Of a stretch of DNA of 64,000 nt, positions 1 to 8,311 are shown one piece after another; position 1 is the first letter of the stretch; the number at the start of each line of letters is the position of its first letter. Both the position numbers and the translations under genes were made by a program. The notes under the pieces are model-generated. The model searched no databases. It saw only the letters and a program-made list of their open reading frames with translations, and was not told where the DNA came from. Source of the DNA: Craterilacuibacter sinensis (GTDB lineage: Bacteria; Pseudomonadota; Gammaproteobacteria; Burkholderiales; Chromobacteriaceae); contig NZ_WSSB01000009.1 in assembly GCF_009831765.1 (NCBI RefSeq), forward strand, positions 62,001 to 126,000, read 5' to 3'.

Positions 1-30
1 TTTACGAAACGGCAAGCCTAACCGGAACAT

Positions 31-60
31 GCAAAAAAGAACACCCGCCACACGGGCGGG
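31..60 (-). terminator. Intrinsic terminator of phaB
   Basis: Six bases CCCGCC (44-49) pair with GGCGGG (55-60) around a 5-base loop. Read on the minus strand the hairpin is followed by a T-rich run (complement of 31-40). It lies just past the phaB stop codon, as expected for a Rho-independent terminator. Confidence 0.75.
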
Positions 61-89
61 CATTCACTCGGCAGCGGGACAATCCGGCA

Positions 90-827
90 TTACATCATGT
101 GCTGTCCGCCATTGATGGCAAAATCAGCGCCGGTAATAAAGGCTGCCGCATCGGAAGCGAGGTAGGCGACCAGACTGGCAATTTCCTCAGGCTTACCCAG
201 ACGGCCCACAGGTATTTGCGCAATGATCTTGCTACGCACCTCCTCAGGCACTGCCATCACCATATCGGTACCGATATAACCCGGAGAAATCGTATTAACC
301 GTGACACCTTTACGCGCAACCTCTTGCGCTAGCGCCATGGTAAAACCGTGCATGCCGGCCTTGGCCGAACAATAGTTGGTTTGACCAAACTGGCCTTTCT
401 GACCGTTAATGGACGAAATACTGATAATACGACCCCAGCCTCGCTCCATCATGCCATCAACCGTAGGTTTGGCCGTATTGAAAACCGAGTCCAGATTGGT
501 ACGCAGCACCGCATCCCAATCCTGCTTGCTCATTTTGCGGAACGAAGCATCACGGGTAATCCCAGCATTATTGACCACCACATCAATGGCACCAATTTCA
601 GCGGTAATGGCTGCCACCAAATCTTGGCAAGCATCAAAATCGGTTACATCACACTGAAATGCGTGAAAATCGTAACCGCCAGTTTTCATATCGGCAAGCC
701 AGGCGCTTTCCTTGCCGGGCTTGCTATAGGTAGTCACAACGGTATGCCCCGCATCGGCCAGAGCACGGCAAATAGCCGAACCGATGCCCCCCATGCCACC
801 AGTGACCAGTGCAATACGCTTGTTCAT
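90..827 (-). CDS. phaB: Acetoacetyl-CoA reductase (PhaB/PhbB type SDR)
   Basis: This 245-residue cytoplasmic SDR most likely reduces acetoacetyl-CoA to (R)-3-hydroxybutyryl-CoA with NADPH for polyhydroxyalkanoate synthesis. It has the Rossmann motif TGGMGGIG at residues 9-16, the NNAGITRD segment, and the YxxxK catalytic pair in NYCSAKAGMHGFTMALAQEV, which is close to Ralstonia PhaB. It ends in the family-typical ADFAINGGQHMM. The start is supported by AAAGGAGA about 6 bases upstream. It is a single gene with its own terminator; no phaA or phaC is adjacent. Base composition is a little less GC-rich than the steroid genes. It could feed acetyl-CoA from steroid breakdown into storage, but proximity is the only support for that. 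Confidence 0.9.
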   Translation of the reverse strand: MNKRIALVTGGMGGIGSAICRALADAGHTVVTTYSKPGKESAWLADMKTGGYDFHAFQCDVTDFDACQDLVAAITAEIGAIDVVVNNAGITRDASFRKMSKQDWDAVLRTNLDSVFNTAKPTVDGMMERGWGRIISISSINGQKGQFGQTNYCSAKAGMHGFTMALAQEVARKGVTVNTISPGYIGTDMVMAVPEEVRSKIIAQIPVGRLGKPEEIASLVAYLASDAAAFITGADFAINGGQHMM

Positions 828-1194
828 GATTGTCTCCTTTATTTGGTTTTATCAAAGTACATGCATTGCATTACTGCAGCATGCTGAAAACAGACAACCA
901 AAACAAGGATGCCGAGCATTCACTCGAAAAAGTGTTGCGCAAGTGCACATCATTCTGACAACCAAGGGTGGGGCATGGCGTGTTTGTACTTTAGTTGCGT
1001 GGTGCATATTATTTTACATAATGCACATTATACGAAATACTAGTAGTTACGTGGTTATTGGGGTTTCTGTGATATTTACTGCGACACTACACTGAACATC
1101 TTGTAGGTTTTATTTTTGTCTGCTGGAATTTGTAGCATAAATACGCGAGCGCGCTGTGTGCGTATTTCGCAGAGGCGGAGCTTGTCTGCCATGT
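828..1194. other. Intergenic region upstream of phaB, no gene seen
   Basis: This stretch holds the leader of phaB at its left end and an AT-rich section around 1000-1110. I see no convincing coding frame, RNA gene or repeat in it. It borders the transposase relic on its right. Confidence 0.5.
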
Positions 1195-1477
1195 ATGATC
1201 CGCTATACCACGCAACAGACCAAAGCCAGCATCGAACCTTCAGTTGGCAGTACTGCGGACTGCTACGACAATGCGCATGCGAAAATCATCAACGGCCTGT
1301 ACAAGGCGGAGGTTATTCATCGCCGGAGCCCATGAACGAACATGAAGTCCGTAGCGTTGACGACGCTGGAATGGGTTCAATCAGCAACGTTTGCTGGTGC
1401 CTCTCGGTTACATTCCGCCAGCGGAGGCAGAAGCAAACTACTATCGCAGTCTGAGCGAGCAGGCAATACCTGCCTGA
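1195..1477 (+). pseudogene. IS3-family transposase (OrfB) C-terminal relic
   Basis: Translated in two frames this stretch gives the end of an IS3-family OrfB transposase. The first frame from 1201 reads KASIEPSVGSTADCYDNAHA, then INGLYKAEVIHRRSP and a stop at 1333-1335. After a short gap it reads SVALTTLEWV, and a frame change near 1382 continues with QQRLLVPLGYIPPAEAEANY to a stop at 1475-1477. In intact members the corresponding text is continuous (IEPSVGSxxDSYDNA, GLYKAEVIHRRGPW, ATLEWVxxFNxRRLL, IPPAEAE). The DDE catalytic Glu lies in this segment, but the rest of the element and its inverted repeats are not visible. The copy is dead: it has an internal stop and at least one frameshift. 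Confidence 0.85.
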
Positions 1478-1557
1478 CTCACAAGAGCATAGGTAGGGTA
1501 TGTGCGGGCGGGGTGTTACCCGCTTCGTGGCGATCCTAGCCCCCTGCCCTGTTGCGC

Positions 1558-2583
1558 TTAATGGCTTAGCCAGGCATTAAAGCGCATCTCCAGTGCCTGA
1601 CCATGCTTGACCCAGAAAGCACTGTCTATAGGTGTGGCGTGTGCGAGATTGGCAGGCGCTGTCGGCATACGCACAGCCGTCTCCGCGGGGAGTAGTTGCA
1701 GCGCCGACAAGCGGGTCGGGCCGTAATCGATATAGCTGGCGTAGTTTTTCTGGTTTTCCGGCTGGCTGGCAAAAACGACAAAGCGGGTCGCATTGTCAGT
1801 GTCGGCGCCCTTGGGAATGGCCCAGTAGTTGAGGTTGTAGATATTGTCGTTCCACATTACGCGCAGCTTGGGCCAGTCTTTCTGTGCGGCGGTGATGCGG
1901 CCGTTATAGGCCACGCTCATCACTACCTGATCATAAGCCAGCATATTGGCTGGTTGTGCCGGCGACTCCCACCAGACAATATGCGGCTTGAGCTGTGACA
2001 GTTTTTTGAAAGCGCGATCCACACCGGCAGGCGTCGCCAGCACCTGGTAGACATCGGCCGGGGGCACGCCATCGGCCATCAGGGCAAACTCCAGCGTATA
2101 GCGTGCACTTTGGTGCATGCCGCGCTTGCCGGGTATACCTTTTACGTCCCAAAAGTCCCGCCAGTTTTTCGGCACGCGCGCGACTTGGTCGGCGTTGTAT
2201 GCCAAGACTGCAGACCAGCTGAAGATACCGACGCCACAATCGGTGACGCTGCCATTGACGAAATCTGCCGGCATGCCTATACGGCTCCAGTCCAGCCGGG
2301 TCAGTCGTCCTTCACTGCAGGCGCGAGTAAGCTCCGGGGAGGAAAGTTCAACCACGTCCCATTGCTTAGTTGGTTTTTTAGCCTGAACAATCTCCCGGTA
2401 ATAGTCACCGTTGTAGTCACCGCCATTGACGACTATGCCGCTGCTGTTGTGAAAGGGCTGGTAAAATGCAATTTCCTGTGCTGCCTTGTTGGCACCGCCG
2501 AATGACAATACGTTAAGTTCCGCAGCTTGCACGTGACTCACCCATGCGCTGGTTAGCACCAGAATCAGGCCTCGAATATGCAT
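1558..2583 (-). CDS. Periplasmic solute-binding protein (PotD/PotF-like, orphan)
   Basis: This 341-residue protein looks like a periplasmic extracellular solute-binding protein of the spermidine/putrescine class. It opens with a signal peptide (hydrophobic LILVLTSAWVSHVQA, cleavage probably after AQA near residue 20). The mature start ELNVLSFGGANKAAQ and the VWWESPAQPANMLAYDQVVM segment are typical of the family. The start has AGGAGG directly upstream. No permease or ATPase gene is nearby, so the partner transporter is elsewhere or the protein works alone. Substrate cannot be read from the sequence. It lies beside the transposase relic at the edge of the steroid island and need not belong to it. 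Confidence 0.75.
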   Translation of the reverse strand: MHIRGLILVLTSAWVSHVQAAELNVLSFGGANKAAQEIAFYQPFHNSSGIVVNGGDYNGDYYREIVQAKKPTKQWDVVELSSPELTRACSEGRLTRLDWSRIGMPADFVNGSVTDCGVGIFSWSAVLAYNADQVARVPKNWRDFWDVKGIPGKRGMHQSARYTLEFALMADGVPPADVYQVLATPAGVDRAFKKLSQLKPHIVWWESPAQPANMLAYDQVVMSVAYNGRITAAQKDWPKLRVMWNDNIYNLNYWAIPKGADTDNATRFVVFASQPENQKNYASYIDYGPTRLSALQLLPAETAVRMPTAPANLAHATPIDSAFWVKHGQALEMRFNAWLSH

Positions 2584-2655
2584 ATTCCCTCCTAGCTTGC
2601 GATTGTTTTATGACTTAGCCGTTTTTAAACAAAGTTAGCTGAAGCATCAAGAAAA

Positions 2656-4776
2656 TCAAACATCCAAAGCTGCTGCATGCCCCGCCCGCAGCGCACCTTC
2701 GATAAAGCCCAATGTAGCCGCATCACCAGCCAGCCTGACATCCAGCCCGGCCCGCTCCAGTTTTAGCGCCAGTGTATTGTCCGGCTGCGCTCCCGTTGCC
2801 AACACCACCGAGTCGGCCTTTAGCCTCGCTTCTCCTTGTGCGGTATGGTAAATGAGCGTGTGGCCATCGATCAGCGACACGGTCGCGCCTGCTATCAGGG
2901 TGACCCCATGTTCATTCAGCTCATGCAACACGCGCCAGCGGCGCACGATAGATAACTCCTGGCCGAAGTAGCCCTTTTCCTCCAGCACTGTCACCTTGCG
3001 CTTACGCGCCAGCAAGAACTCGGCCAACTCCAGCCCGACCAGGCCGCCACCGATAATGGCGACATGTTCACCCAAAGGCATCCACAGGTGGCTGAGCTTT
3101 TGCAGCGCGGCACTGCTATCGGTCACGCCGGACAAATTACCCGCTTTCATCATGACGCGCTGCGGCAGCGATAACTTGCGTCTGGCAACTTCTTCCGCGC
3201 CATCGCCGGTCAGCAGCGCCCGAAGTTCATCGCCACTAAACACATGGGACTGCTCGACACCGGCAAGAGCAGGCGCTGCGCGGCGTGCACCGCTAGCGAC
3301 AATGACGGTGTCAGGCTGCAAGGCCGCGACCGTCTCGGCGCTAGCTTCGAACTCCAGGCGGATATCGATGGGCAAGACCCGTACTTCATGCAGCAGATAA
3401 TCCAGCAGTTTGCCGTTTTCCGGGTAAGCCAGCGCGGCAAAAAACAATGTGCCACCCAAGCGTTTGCCTTTTTCCAGCAGCGTGACGCGATGACCGCGCA
3501 TGGCGGCACTGCGCGCCGCCTCCAGACCGGCTGGGCCGCCGCCGATTACGACGACATGGCGCGCCTGCCCGGCCGGTGTGGTGGGTAGCTTGTACTCGTG
3601 GCCGGTTTGCGGGTTGACTGCGCACTTGACGCGCTCGTTAATGAAAATCTGGCTGACACAGGCATAGCAATAGATACAGGGGCGGATGGCTTGTGCGCGG
3701 TTTTCGATCAGCTTGATCGGCAAGTCGGGGTCAGCCAGCAGTTTGCGCCCCATGGCAACAAAATCGCACAGACCCGCTTCGATCGCGCTATTCGCTTCGC
3801 CAGGTTCCAGCCGGCCTACCGCAATCACGGGGATACCGATGGCGGTTTTGATTTTTCCGGCCAATGGCAGCAAGGCGGCGGGGCTTTGCATCAGAGGCGC
3901 GACCGTAAAATTGGCCCCCTTGCGGGTGGAAGCATAAGCAGAGACATGTACCGCATCTGCACCCGCTTCCTCGGCCAGACGCGCAGCAGTGACCGCATCC
4001 TCCTGGCGGACACCGCCGTCAAAGTCGATTTCTTCACCGTCGAGTCGCACCCAGACAGGAAAACCTGCGCCGCAGCGCGCCTTGACGGCACGTATCACTT
4101 CACACATCAGGCGGGCACGCTTAGGCAAGCTGCCGCCATAGTCGTCGTCACGCAAGTTGGTGTAAGAAGATAGAAAGCCGGCAATGATATAGGTGTGTCC
4201 GGCGTGGATTTCGACGCCGTCAAAACCGGCCTGTTTGGCCCGTAGTGCCGCAGCGGCGAACCATTCGACCATCTGGGCAATATCGGCGTGATCCATCACG
4301 CGTATTCTGGGCGCACTCTTGATCTGGTTACTGATAAAGCCGGCCTTTTCTTGAGGGGTGAGCGCCGCCATCATGTCCGAATTTTGCTGCCTGGGCATGG
4401 AGGGCACCCATAGCTCGCGTCCATCAACCAGATCGCGAATGGCTGTTTTACCTGCGTGTTGCAGTTGCGCTGCAATCTTGCCGCCATGGCTATGCACGCG
4501 GCGGGCAATTTCGGCCATGCCCGGAATAAACCGGTCGTCAGACAAGCCAACCTGATACGGCTCGGCGGTGCCTGCCGGAAAAGCCACCGACACCACACCC
4601 ATAATCAATAGCCCGGCTCCGCCTTTGGCACGCGCCTCGTAATAAGCCTGGATGCGTTCACCGCAACTGCCGTCATGCTCGGCAAAGTTGGAACCCATCG
4701 GCGCCATCATAATGCGGTTTTTCAGTTGCAGCGTACCGATACGGGCGGGCGAAAGTAAGGCTGGATACGCACTCAT
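2656..4776 (-). CDS. BaiCD/FadH-like NADH:flavin oxidoreductase with Fe-S cluster
   Basis: This 706-residue enzyme has an N-terminal Old-Yellow-Enzyme TIM barrel (about residues 5-340) and a C-terminal FAD/NAD(P) dinucleotide-binding half. Four Cys in CIYCYACVSQ and the downstream VKCAVNP are placed to bind a 4Fe-4S cluster. A first nucleotide-binding motif is VVIGGGPAGLEAARSA and a second is VAIIGGGLVGLELAEF. Family members include 2,4-dienoyl-CoA reductase FadH and the bile-acid enzymes BaiCD and BaiH, which act on 3-oxo-delta-4 steroid acyl-CoAs. I chose the start at 4776 because AGGAG precedes it; an upstream in-frame ATG at 4920 would overlap the divergent promoter. It is divergent from hsdA and shares the predicted operator at 4861. 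A role in delta-4 double-bond reduction or formation on the steroid nucleus is inferred. Confidence 0.8.
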   Translation of the reverse strand: MSAYPALLSPARIGTLQLKNRIMMAPMGSNFAEHDGSCGERIQAYYEARAKGGAGLLIMGVVSVAFPAGTAEPYQVGLSDDRFIPGMAEIARRVHSHGGKIAAQLQHAGKTAIRDLVDGRELWVPSMPRQQNSDMMAALTPQEKAGFISNQIKSAPRIRVMDHADIAQMVEWFAAAALRAKQAGFDGVEIHAGHTYIIAGFLSSYTNLRDDDYGGSLPKRARLMCEVIRAVKARCGAGFPVWVRLDGEEIDFDGGVRQEDAVTAARLAEEAGADAVHVSAYASTRKGANFTVAPLMQSPAALLPLAGKIKTAIGIPVIAVGRLEPGEANSAIEAGLCDFVAMGRKLLADPDLPIKLIENRAQAIRPCIYCYACVSQIFINERVKCAVNPQTGHEYKLPTTPAGQARHVVVIGGGPAGLEAARSAAMRGHRVTLLEKGKRLGGTLFFAALAYPENGKLLDYLLHEVRVLPIDIRLEFEASAETVAALQPDTVIVASGARRAAPALAGVEQSHVFSGDELRALLTGDGAEEVARRKLSLPQRVMMKAGNLSGVTDSSAALQKLSHLWMPLGEHVAIIGGGLVGLELAEFLLARKRKVTVLEEKGYFGQELSIVRRWRVLHELNEHGVTLIAGATVSLIDGHTLIYHTAQGEARLKADSVVLATGAQPDNTLALKLERAGLDVRLAGDAATLGFIEGALRAGHAAALDV

Positions 4777-4860
4777 CGAGGGCTCCTGGCTTGAGTCTGG
4801 ACGCGCCGGCTTGGGGTCGGCAGTATGGTAAGGCAATGTCGTCCTTAGCCAGAGGCCATA

Positions 4861-4876
4861 CATCGTCCATATGGAG
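4861..4876 (-). promoter_or_regulatory. Predicted steroid-regulon operator (OYE / hsdA)
   Basis: CATCGTCC-N5-GAG lies between the divergent oxidoreductase (start 4776) and hsdA (start 4935). It contains the exact decamer ACATCGTCCA shared with 18944, 53421 and 60375. It sits 85 bp and 74 bp from the two start codons. Confidence 0.55.
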
Positions 4877-4934
4877 GGTGTCACCGGCCTGGCACGCTTA
4901 CAAAATGGCCCGGCATCCAAATAAAGGGGACAGC

Positions 4935-5696
4935 ATGAAAACCATCGTGATCACCGGTAGCGCCTCGGGTATTGGTGCCGCAACCGCACAGCACTATAGC
5001 GCGGCAGGCTGCCGTGTTATCGGCATCGACCTTAGGGGGGCCGATATCGAAGCCGACCTCTCCTGTGCAAGCGGACGAGACAAGGCCATCAGTGAAGTTC
5101 TGCAAAGAAGTAACGGTCATATAGACAGCCTGATTTGCTGTGCAGGCCTTGGCGGCAATCACCCCCCGGCTTTGGTCGCCTCGGTCAATTACTTCGGCGT
5201 CACGGTTTTGCTTGACGGCCTATTCGAGGCACTGCGCGCCTCAGGCGGCAATGCCGTAGTGGTGGCCTCGGTAGCCGCGACACAGGGCAACTGGGATGGC
5301 CACCCGTTACGCGAGGCTTTTTTGGCCGGCAATGAGGAGCAGGCCCGCACTTTGGCCACCGATGCCGGACACGGCATGCTGGCTTACGCAGCCTCCAAGC
5401 ATGCCATCGTCTGCCATATCCGCGCCCAGAGCAAAATCTGGGGCGAGGCCGGCGTTCGCCTGAATGCCGTAGCACCCGGCGCGGTAGAAACTCCGCTTTT
5501 GCAGCAAAGCATGGATGACCCGCTGATAGGCAAAGCGACACGCGATTTTTTGCCGCCATTGGGGCGACGCGCACAACCTGCCGAAATCGCACAGGTGATT
5601 GCCTTTCTCGCCTCCGATGCGGCCGTCTATGTGCATGGCAGCTTGCTGGTAGCAGATGGCGGCATCGATGCCATGTCGCGGCCGCAACGTTTTTAA
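4935..5696 (+). CDS. hsdA: 3-alpha-hydroxysteroid dehydrogenase/carbonyl reductase
   Basis: This 253-residue SDR should interconvert 3-alpha-hydroxysteroids (for example bile acids) and 3-ketosteroids with NAD(P), the entry step of degradation. It matches the Comamonas testosteroni 3-alpha-HSD along its length: TGSASGIGAATAQHY at the nucleotide site, GIDLRGADIEADLS, CCAGLGG in place of the usual NNAG, the YAASK catalytic motif, GEAGVRLNAVAPGAVETPLL, PPLGRRAQPAEIAQVIAFL and the end GGIDAMSRPQRF. The absent NNAG is characteristic of this subfamily. The start at 4935 has AAAGGGGA upstream; longer in-frame starts would run into the promoter. It is divergent from the flavin oxidoreductase and sits just upstream of kshA. 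Confidence 0.92.
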   Translation: MKTIVITGSASGIGAATAQHYSAAGCRVIGIDLRGADIEADLSCASGRDKAISEVLQRSNGHIDSLICCAGLGGNHPPALVASVNYFGVTVLLDGLFEALRASGGNAVVVASVAATQGNWDGHPLREAFLAGNEEQARTLATDAGHGMLAYAASKHAIVCHIRAQSKIWGEAGVRLNAVAPGAVETPLLQQSMDDPLIGKATRDFLPPLGRRAQPAEIAQVIAFLASDAAVYVHGSLLVADGGIDAMSRPQRF

Positions 5697-5733
5697 GCCG
5701 AACCAGGTTTGCCTAGTCCATTTCAGGGAGGCC

Positions 5734-5749
5734 GATCGTGCCATTCACC
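5734..5749 (-). promoter_or_regulatory. Weak operator-like site upstream of kshA
   Basis: GATCGTGC-N5-ACC is a degenerate match (two changes in the 8-base core) to the CATCGTCC-N5-GAC motif, 76 bp upstream of the kshA start. The orientation is opposite to that at most other units. It is listed because its position fits. Confidence 0.25.
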
Positions 5750-5809
5750 GGCAACATCCCTCCCTCTAGTAGGTCTTTACTGCGATACACCCCGTGATGG
5801 AGGATAAAG

Positions 5810-6859
5810 ATGACTGATATGGCGATCTCCCTGGAGCTGCCCGTATTCAAAAGCGAATTGCCTACCCGCTTTGCCCGCGGCTGGCACTGCATCGGCGTTG
5901 CTGCCGACTTCCATGACGGGCAGGCGCATACGCTGAACCTGTTCGGCACCCGTCTGGCCGCATTTGCCGACAGCCAGGGGCAGGTGCATGTGCTGGACGC
6001 GTACTGCCCGCATATGGGCGCCGACCTGTCGCGCGGCACGGTTGAGGGCGACTTGCTGGTCTGTCCTTTTCATCACTGGCGCTTCGGTGCGGACGGCAAG
6101 TGCAAGGAGGTACCGTACTGCAAACGCGTGCCGCCCAAGGCCAAGACCCGCCGCTGGCTGACCTGCGAGGAAAACGGCCTGCTGTTTGTCTGGCATAACG
6201 CCGAGGGCAAGGCACCGGCGGCGGAAGTGGTGATCCCGCACCTGCCTGAGCTGGACAGCGACGAATGGTCGAGCGACTGGATGCTGGATACGCTGATCAT
6301 TGATACCAACCCGCGCGAGCTGGTCGACAACCTGGCCGACGCGCAGCACTTCGGCCCGGTGCACGGCTCGCCGACCAAGTATTTTGCCAATGTGTTCGAA
6401 GGCCATATCGCGCAGCAGATATTCCACGGCGACTCCGAGCGTCTGGGCGGCGATCTGGTGGCCGAATCGGCGTACTACGGCCCGGCCGTGCACCTGACAC
6501 GCATGCGTGCCGAGTTTGACGGGCGCGTGGTTGAATCGATTCTGCTCAATGCCAATACGCCGATCACCCAGACCAGCTTCGAGCTGCGTTTTGGCGTGCT
6601 GGTAAAAAAGCAGCCTGACTGGAGCGAGGCGCAGAACGCGGAGCTGGCACGCAATTATGTGCAGCAGAACCGCAATTCCTTCTATCAGGATGTGGACATC
6701 TGGAAGAACAAGATCCGCGTCAACAACCCGGTGCTGGCCGAAGGCGACGGCCCGGTCTATCAGCTGCGCGAATGGTACGAGCAGTTCTTTATGGATGAGA
6801 ACCAGGTGCCGGCCAAGCTGGCAGAACGCGTCGAGATCGTGACGTGGGACAAGCGCTAA
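5810..6859 (+). CDS. kshA: 3-ketosteroid 9-alpha-hydroxylase, oxygenase component
   Basis: This 349-residue Rieske non-heme iron oxygenase hydroxylates C9 of 3-ketosteroids (AD/ADD or bile-acid intermediates), which opens ring B when combined with delta-1 dehydrogenation. The Rieske 2Fe-2S ligands are C66-P-H68 and C85-P-F-H88. The catalytic iron site is in DNLADAQHFGPVHG (His180, His185). Segments CPHMGADLSRGTVEGD, NVFEGHIAQQ and EIWK-like VDIWKNKIRVNNPVL are characteristic of KshA. The start has GGAGG 6 bases upstream. The reductase partner KshB and KstD are not in the window. A clear terminator follows the gene. Confidence 0.93.
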   Translation: MTDMAISLELPVFKSELPTRFARGWHCIGVAADFHDGQAHTLNLFGTRLAAFADSQGQVHVLDAYCPHMGADLSRGTVEGDLLVCPFHHWRFGADGKCKEVPYCKRVPPKAKTRRWLTCEENGLLFVWHNAEGKAPAAEVVIPHLPELDSDEWSSDWMLDTLIIDTNPRELVDNLADAQHFGPVHGSPTKYFANVFEGHIAQQIFHGDSERLGGDLVAESAYYGPAVHLTRMRAEFDGRVVESILLNANTPITQTSFELRFGVLVKKQPDWSEAQNAELARNYVQQNRNSFYQDVDIWKNKIRVNNPVLAEGDGPVYQLREWYEQFFMDENQVPAKLAERVEIVTWDKR

Positions 6860-6870
6860 ATTGAAGAACA

Positions 6871-6900
6871 TAAAACCGGCCTCGGCCGGTTTTATGCTTT
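6871..6900 (+). terminator. Intrinsic terminator of kshA
   Basis: TAAAACCGGC (6871-6880) pairs perfectly with GCCGGTTTTA (6885-6894) around a 4-base loop, followed by a T-rich tail. It lies 11 bases past the kshA stop codon. The A/T-flanked stem could work in both directions. Confidence 0.85.
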
Positions 6901-7006
6901 TGCTGCACGGCAGCTTACCTTCGTGGCAGGTGTTCGCAATGTACTAAGCCAAACAAGAAAAAGGCAGCTTGCATCTGCCTTTTTGCTTTGAGAGGTTGCC
7001 GGAGCC

Positions 7007-7150
7007 GGCAAATTTGCCTGCCTGTGGCTGGCTGAGCATGATACGCACCCGTTCGGTTTGTCGGCGCACACCAGTTTTGGTGAAGATAAAGTGCAGATGG
7101 GCACGCGCGGAGTCGTGGCGTATACCCAGTTCCGCCAGTGCATCTTCGTG
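7007..7150 (-). pseudogene. LuxR-type HTH relic
   Basis: Translated on the minus strand this piece reads EDALAELGIRHDSARAHL, then FIFTKTGVRRQTERVRIML. The LuxR regulator at 48598-49809 has AEELGIRHNTARAHL and IFSKTGVRRQTELVRIML at its C-terminus. Only the helix-turn-helix is recognisable: the upstream residues do not resemble a LuxR sensory domain and no intact gene is present. The remaining sequence of the gap from 6901 to 7380 shows nothing else I can identify. It appears to be the remnant of a second copy of the steroid regulator, left between kshA and the C/D-ring operon. Confidence 0.7.
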
Positions 7151-7380
7151 CCACAACCATGGCTGCCTGTTTTTTAGGCGGACCATCCCAAGCATTGCCA
7201 GGCAAGGCCTTCCCGAGTTTATCCACAAGCCACCCCCAGCTTTGTCCGCGAGTACGGTGGATGAGTCGGCGTATGGAAAAAGGGATGGCGTGCGCTGCAT
7301 GATGTCCTCCCATTAATGCGCCGGAGTTTGCCATTTAGCCCACGCCATCCCTGGCTCAGGTTTGACTCGCCTGTTGCCCG

Positions 7381-8259
7381 CTAACTGCCCCACACTTTTT
7401 TGGCGGGGATAGCGACACCCAGCAAACCCTGTATCGCCGTCGAAATGCCGTCGACCGGGTAGGCCTTGCCGCCGTTGCGCGCCTCCGGCCCCGAGCGCCA
7501 GCCATCGCACACCGATACCCGGTCGCCCTCGATCTCGAACACCTGGCCGCTCACCCCGCCACTTGCCTTGCTGGCCAGCCACACCACCAGCGGCGCGACA
7601 TTGGCCGGGTCGTAGTGGTCGAAGCCGGCGTCCGGCTTTTTCACCAGCTCCGGCATGCCCTGTTCGGTCATATGGGTGCGCGCCGCCGGTGCCAGCGCAT
7701 TGGCGGTAATACCGTAGCGCGCAAGCTCGGCCGCCTGCACCAGCGTCAGCGTCGCGACGCCGCCCTTGGCTGCGGCGTAGTTGGACTGGCCGATCGAGCC
7801 TTGTAGCCCGGCGCCCGAGGCGGTGTTGATAATGCGCGCATCGATCTGGATGCCGTCTTTGCTGAGGTTGCGCCAGCGCTCAGCCAGCACCCGAGAGAGG
7901 CAGAAATGCCCCTTCAGGTGCACGCGCATCACTGCGTCCCAGTCATCCTCGGACAGCGACACGAACATGCGGTCGCGCAGGATGCCCGCGTTATTGACCA
8001 CGGCGTGCACCTCGCCAAATGCGGCCAGTGCCGCATCGACGATGGCGCGCGCGCCATCGAGCGAGCAGATGTCGCCGGCGTTGGCCAGCGCCTTGCCGCC
8101 ACTGGCCTGAATGTCGGCAACGACAGCTTCTGCTGCCTCCAGCCGGATATCGTTGACCACGACATTGGCGCCCTCGCCTGCCAGCGCCAGCGCATAAGCG
8201 CGGCCAAGACCTCCGCCGGCGCCGGTGATGATCACGGTACGGTTGTCACAGTGTTTCAT
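7381..8259 (-). CDS. MFE-2 type (3R)-hydroxyacyl-CoA / 17-beta-hydroxysteroid dehydrogenase SDR
   Basis: This 292-residue SDR resembles the dehydrogenase domain of peroxisomal multifunctional enzyme 2 and mycobacterial Hsd4A. It has TGAGGGLGRAYALALAGEGA at the nucleotide site, NNAGILRDRMF, NTASGAGLQGSIGQSNY with the YAAAK motif, and ITANALAPAARTHMTE. Members oxidise a 3-hydroxyacyl-CoA to the 3-oxo form. As the last gene of an operon with a FadA6-like thiolase, acyl-CoA dehydrogenases and an EchA20-like enzyme, it probably supplies the ketone cleaved by that thiolase during ring C/D breakdown. I prefer the start at 8259 over 8271 because GGGA precedes it at a usable distance. Confidence 0.8.
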   Translation of the reverse strand: MKHCDNRTVIITGAGGGLGRAYALALAGEGANVVVNDIRLEAAEAVVADIQASGGKALANAGDICSLDGARAIVDAALAAFGEVHAVVNNAGILRDRMFVSLSEDDWDAVMRVHLKGHFCLSRVLAERWRNLSKDGIQIDARIINTASGAGLQGSIGQSNYAAAKGGVATLTLVQAAELARYGITANALAPAARTHMTEQGMPELVKKPDAGFDHYDPANVAPLVVWLASKASGGVSGQVFEIEGDRVSVCDGWRSGPEARNGGKAYPVDGISTAIQGLLGVAIPAKKVWGS

Positions 8260-8311
8260 GATGTTTCCCATGCTTGGTGTGGGGCTGCCGCGTGGCCGCG
8301 CTCCACCATGT

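Noticed and set aside
4777-4920. N-terminal extension of the flavin oxidoreductase
   Set aside because: The extra 48 residues have no homology, would cover the operator and the divergent promoter, and the internal start has a good AGGAG site.
5777-6871. Long open frame opposite kshA on the minus strand
   Set aside because: It mirrors a clear Rieske oxygenase gene, has no ribosome-binding site or family resemblance, and is typical of the antisense frames of GC-rich genes.
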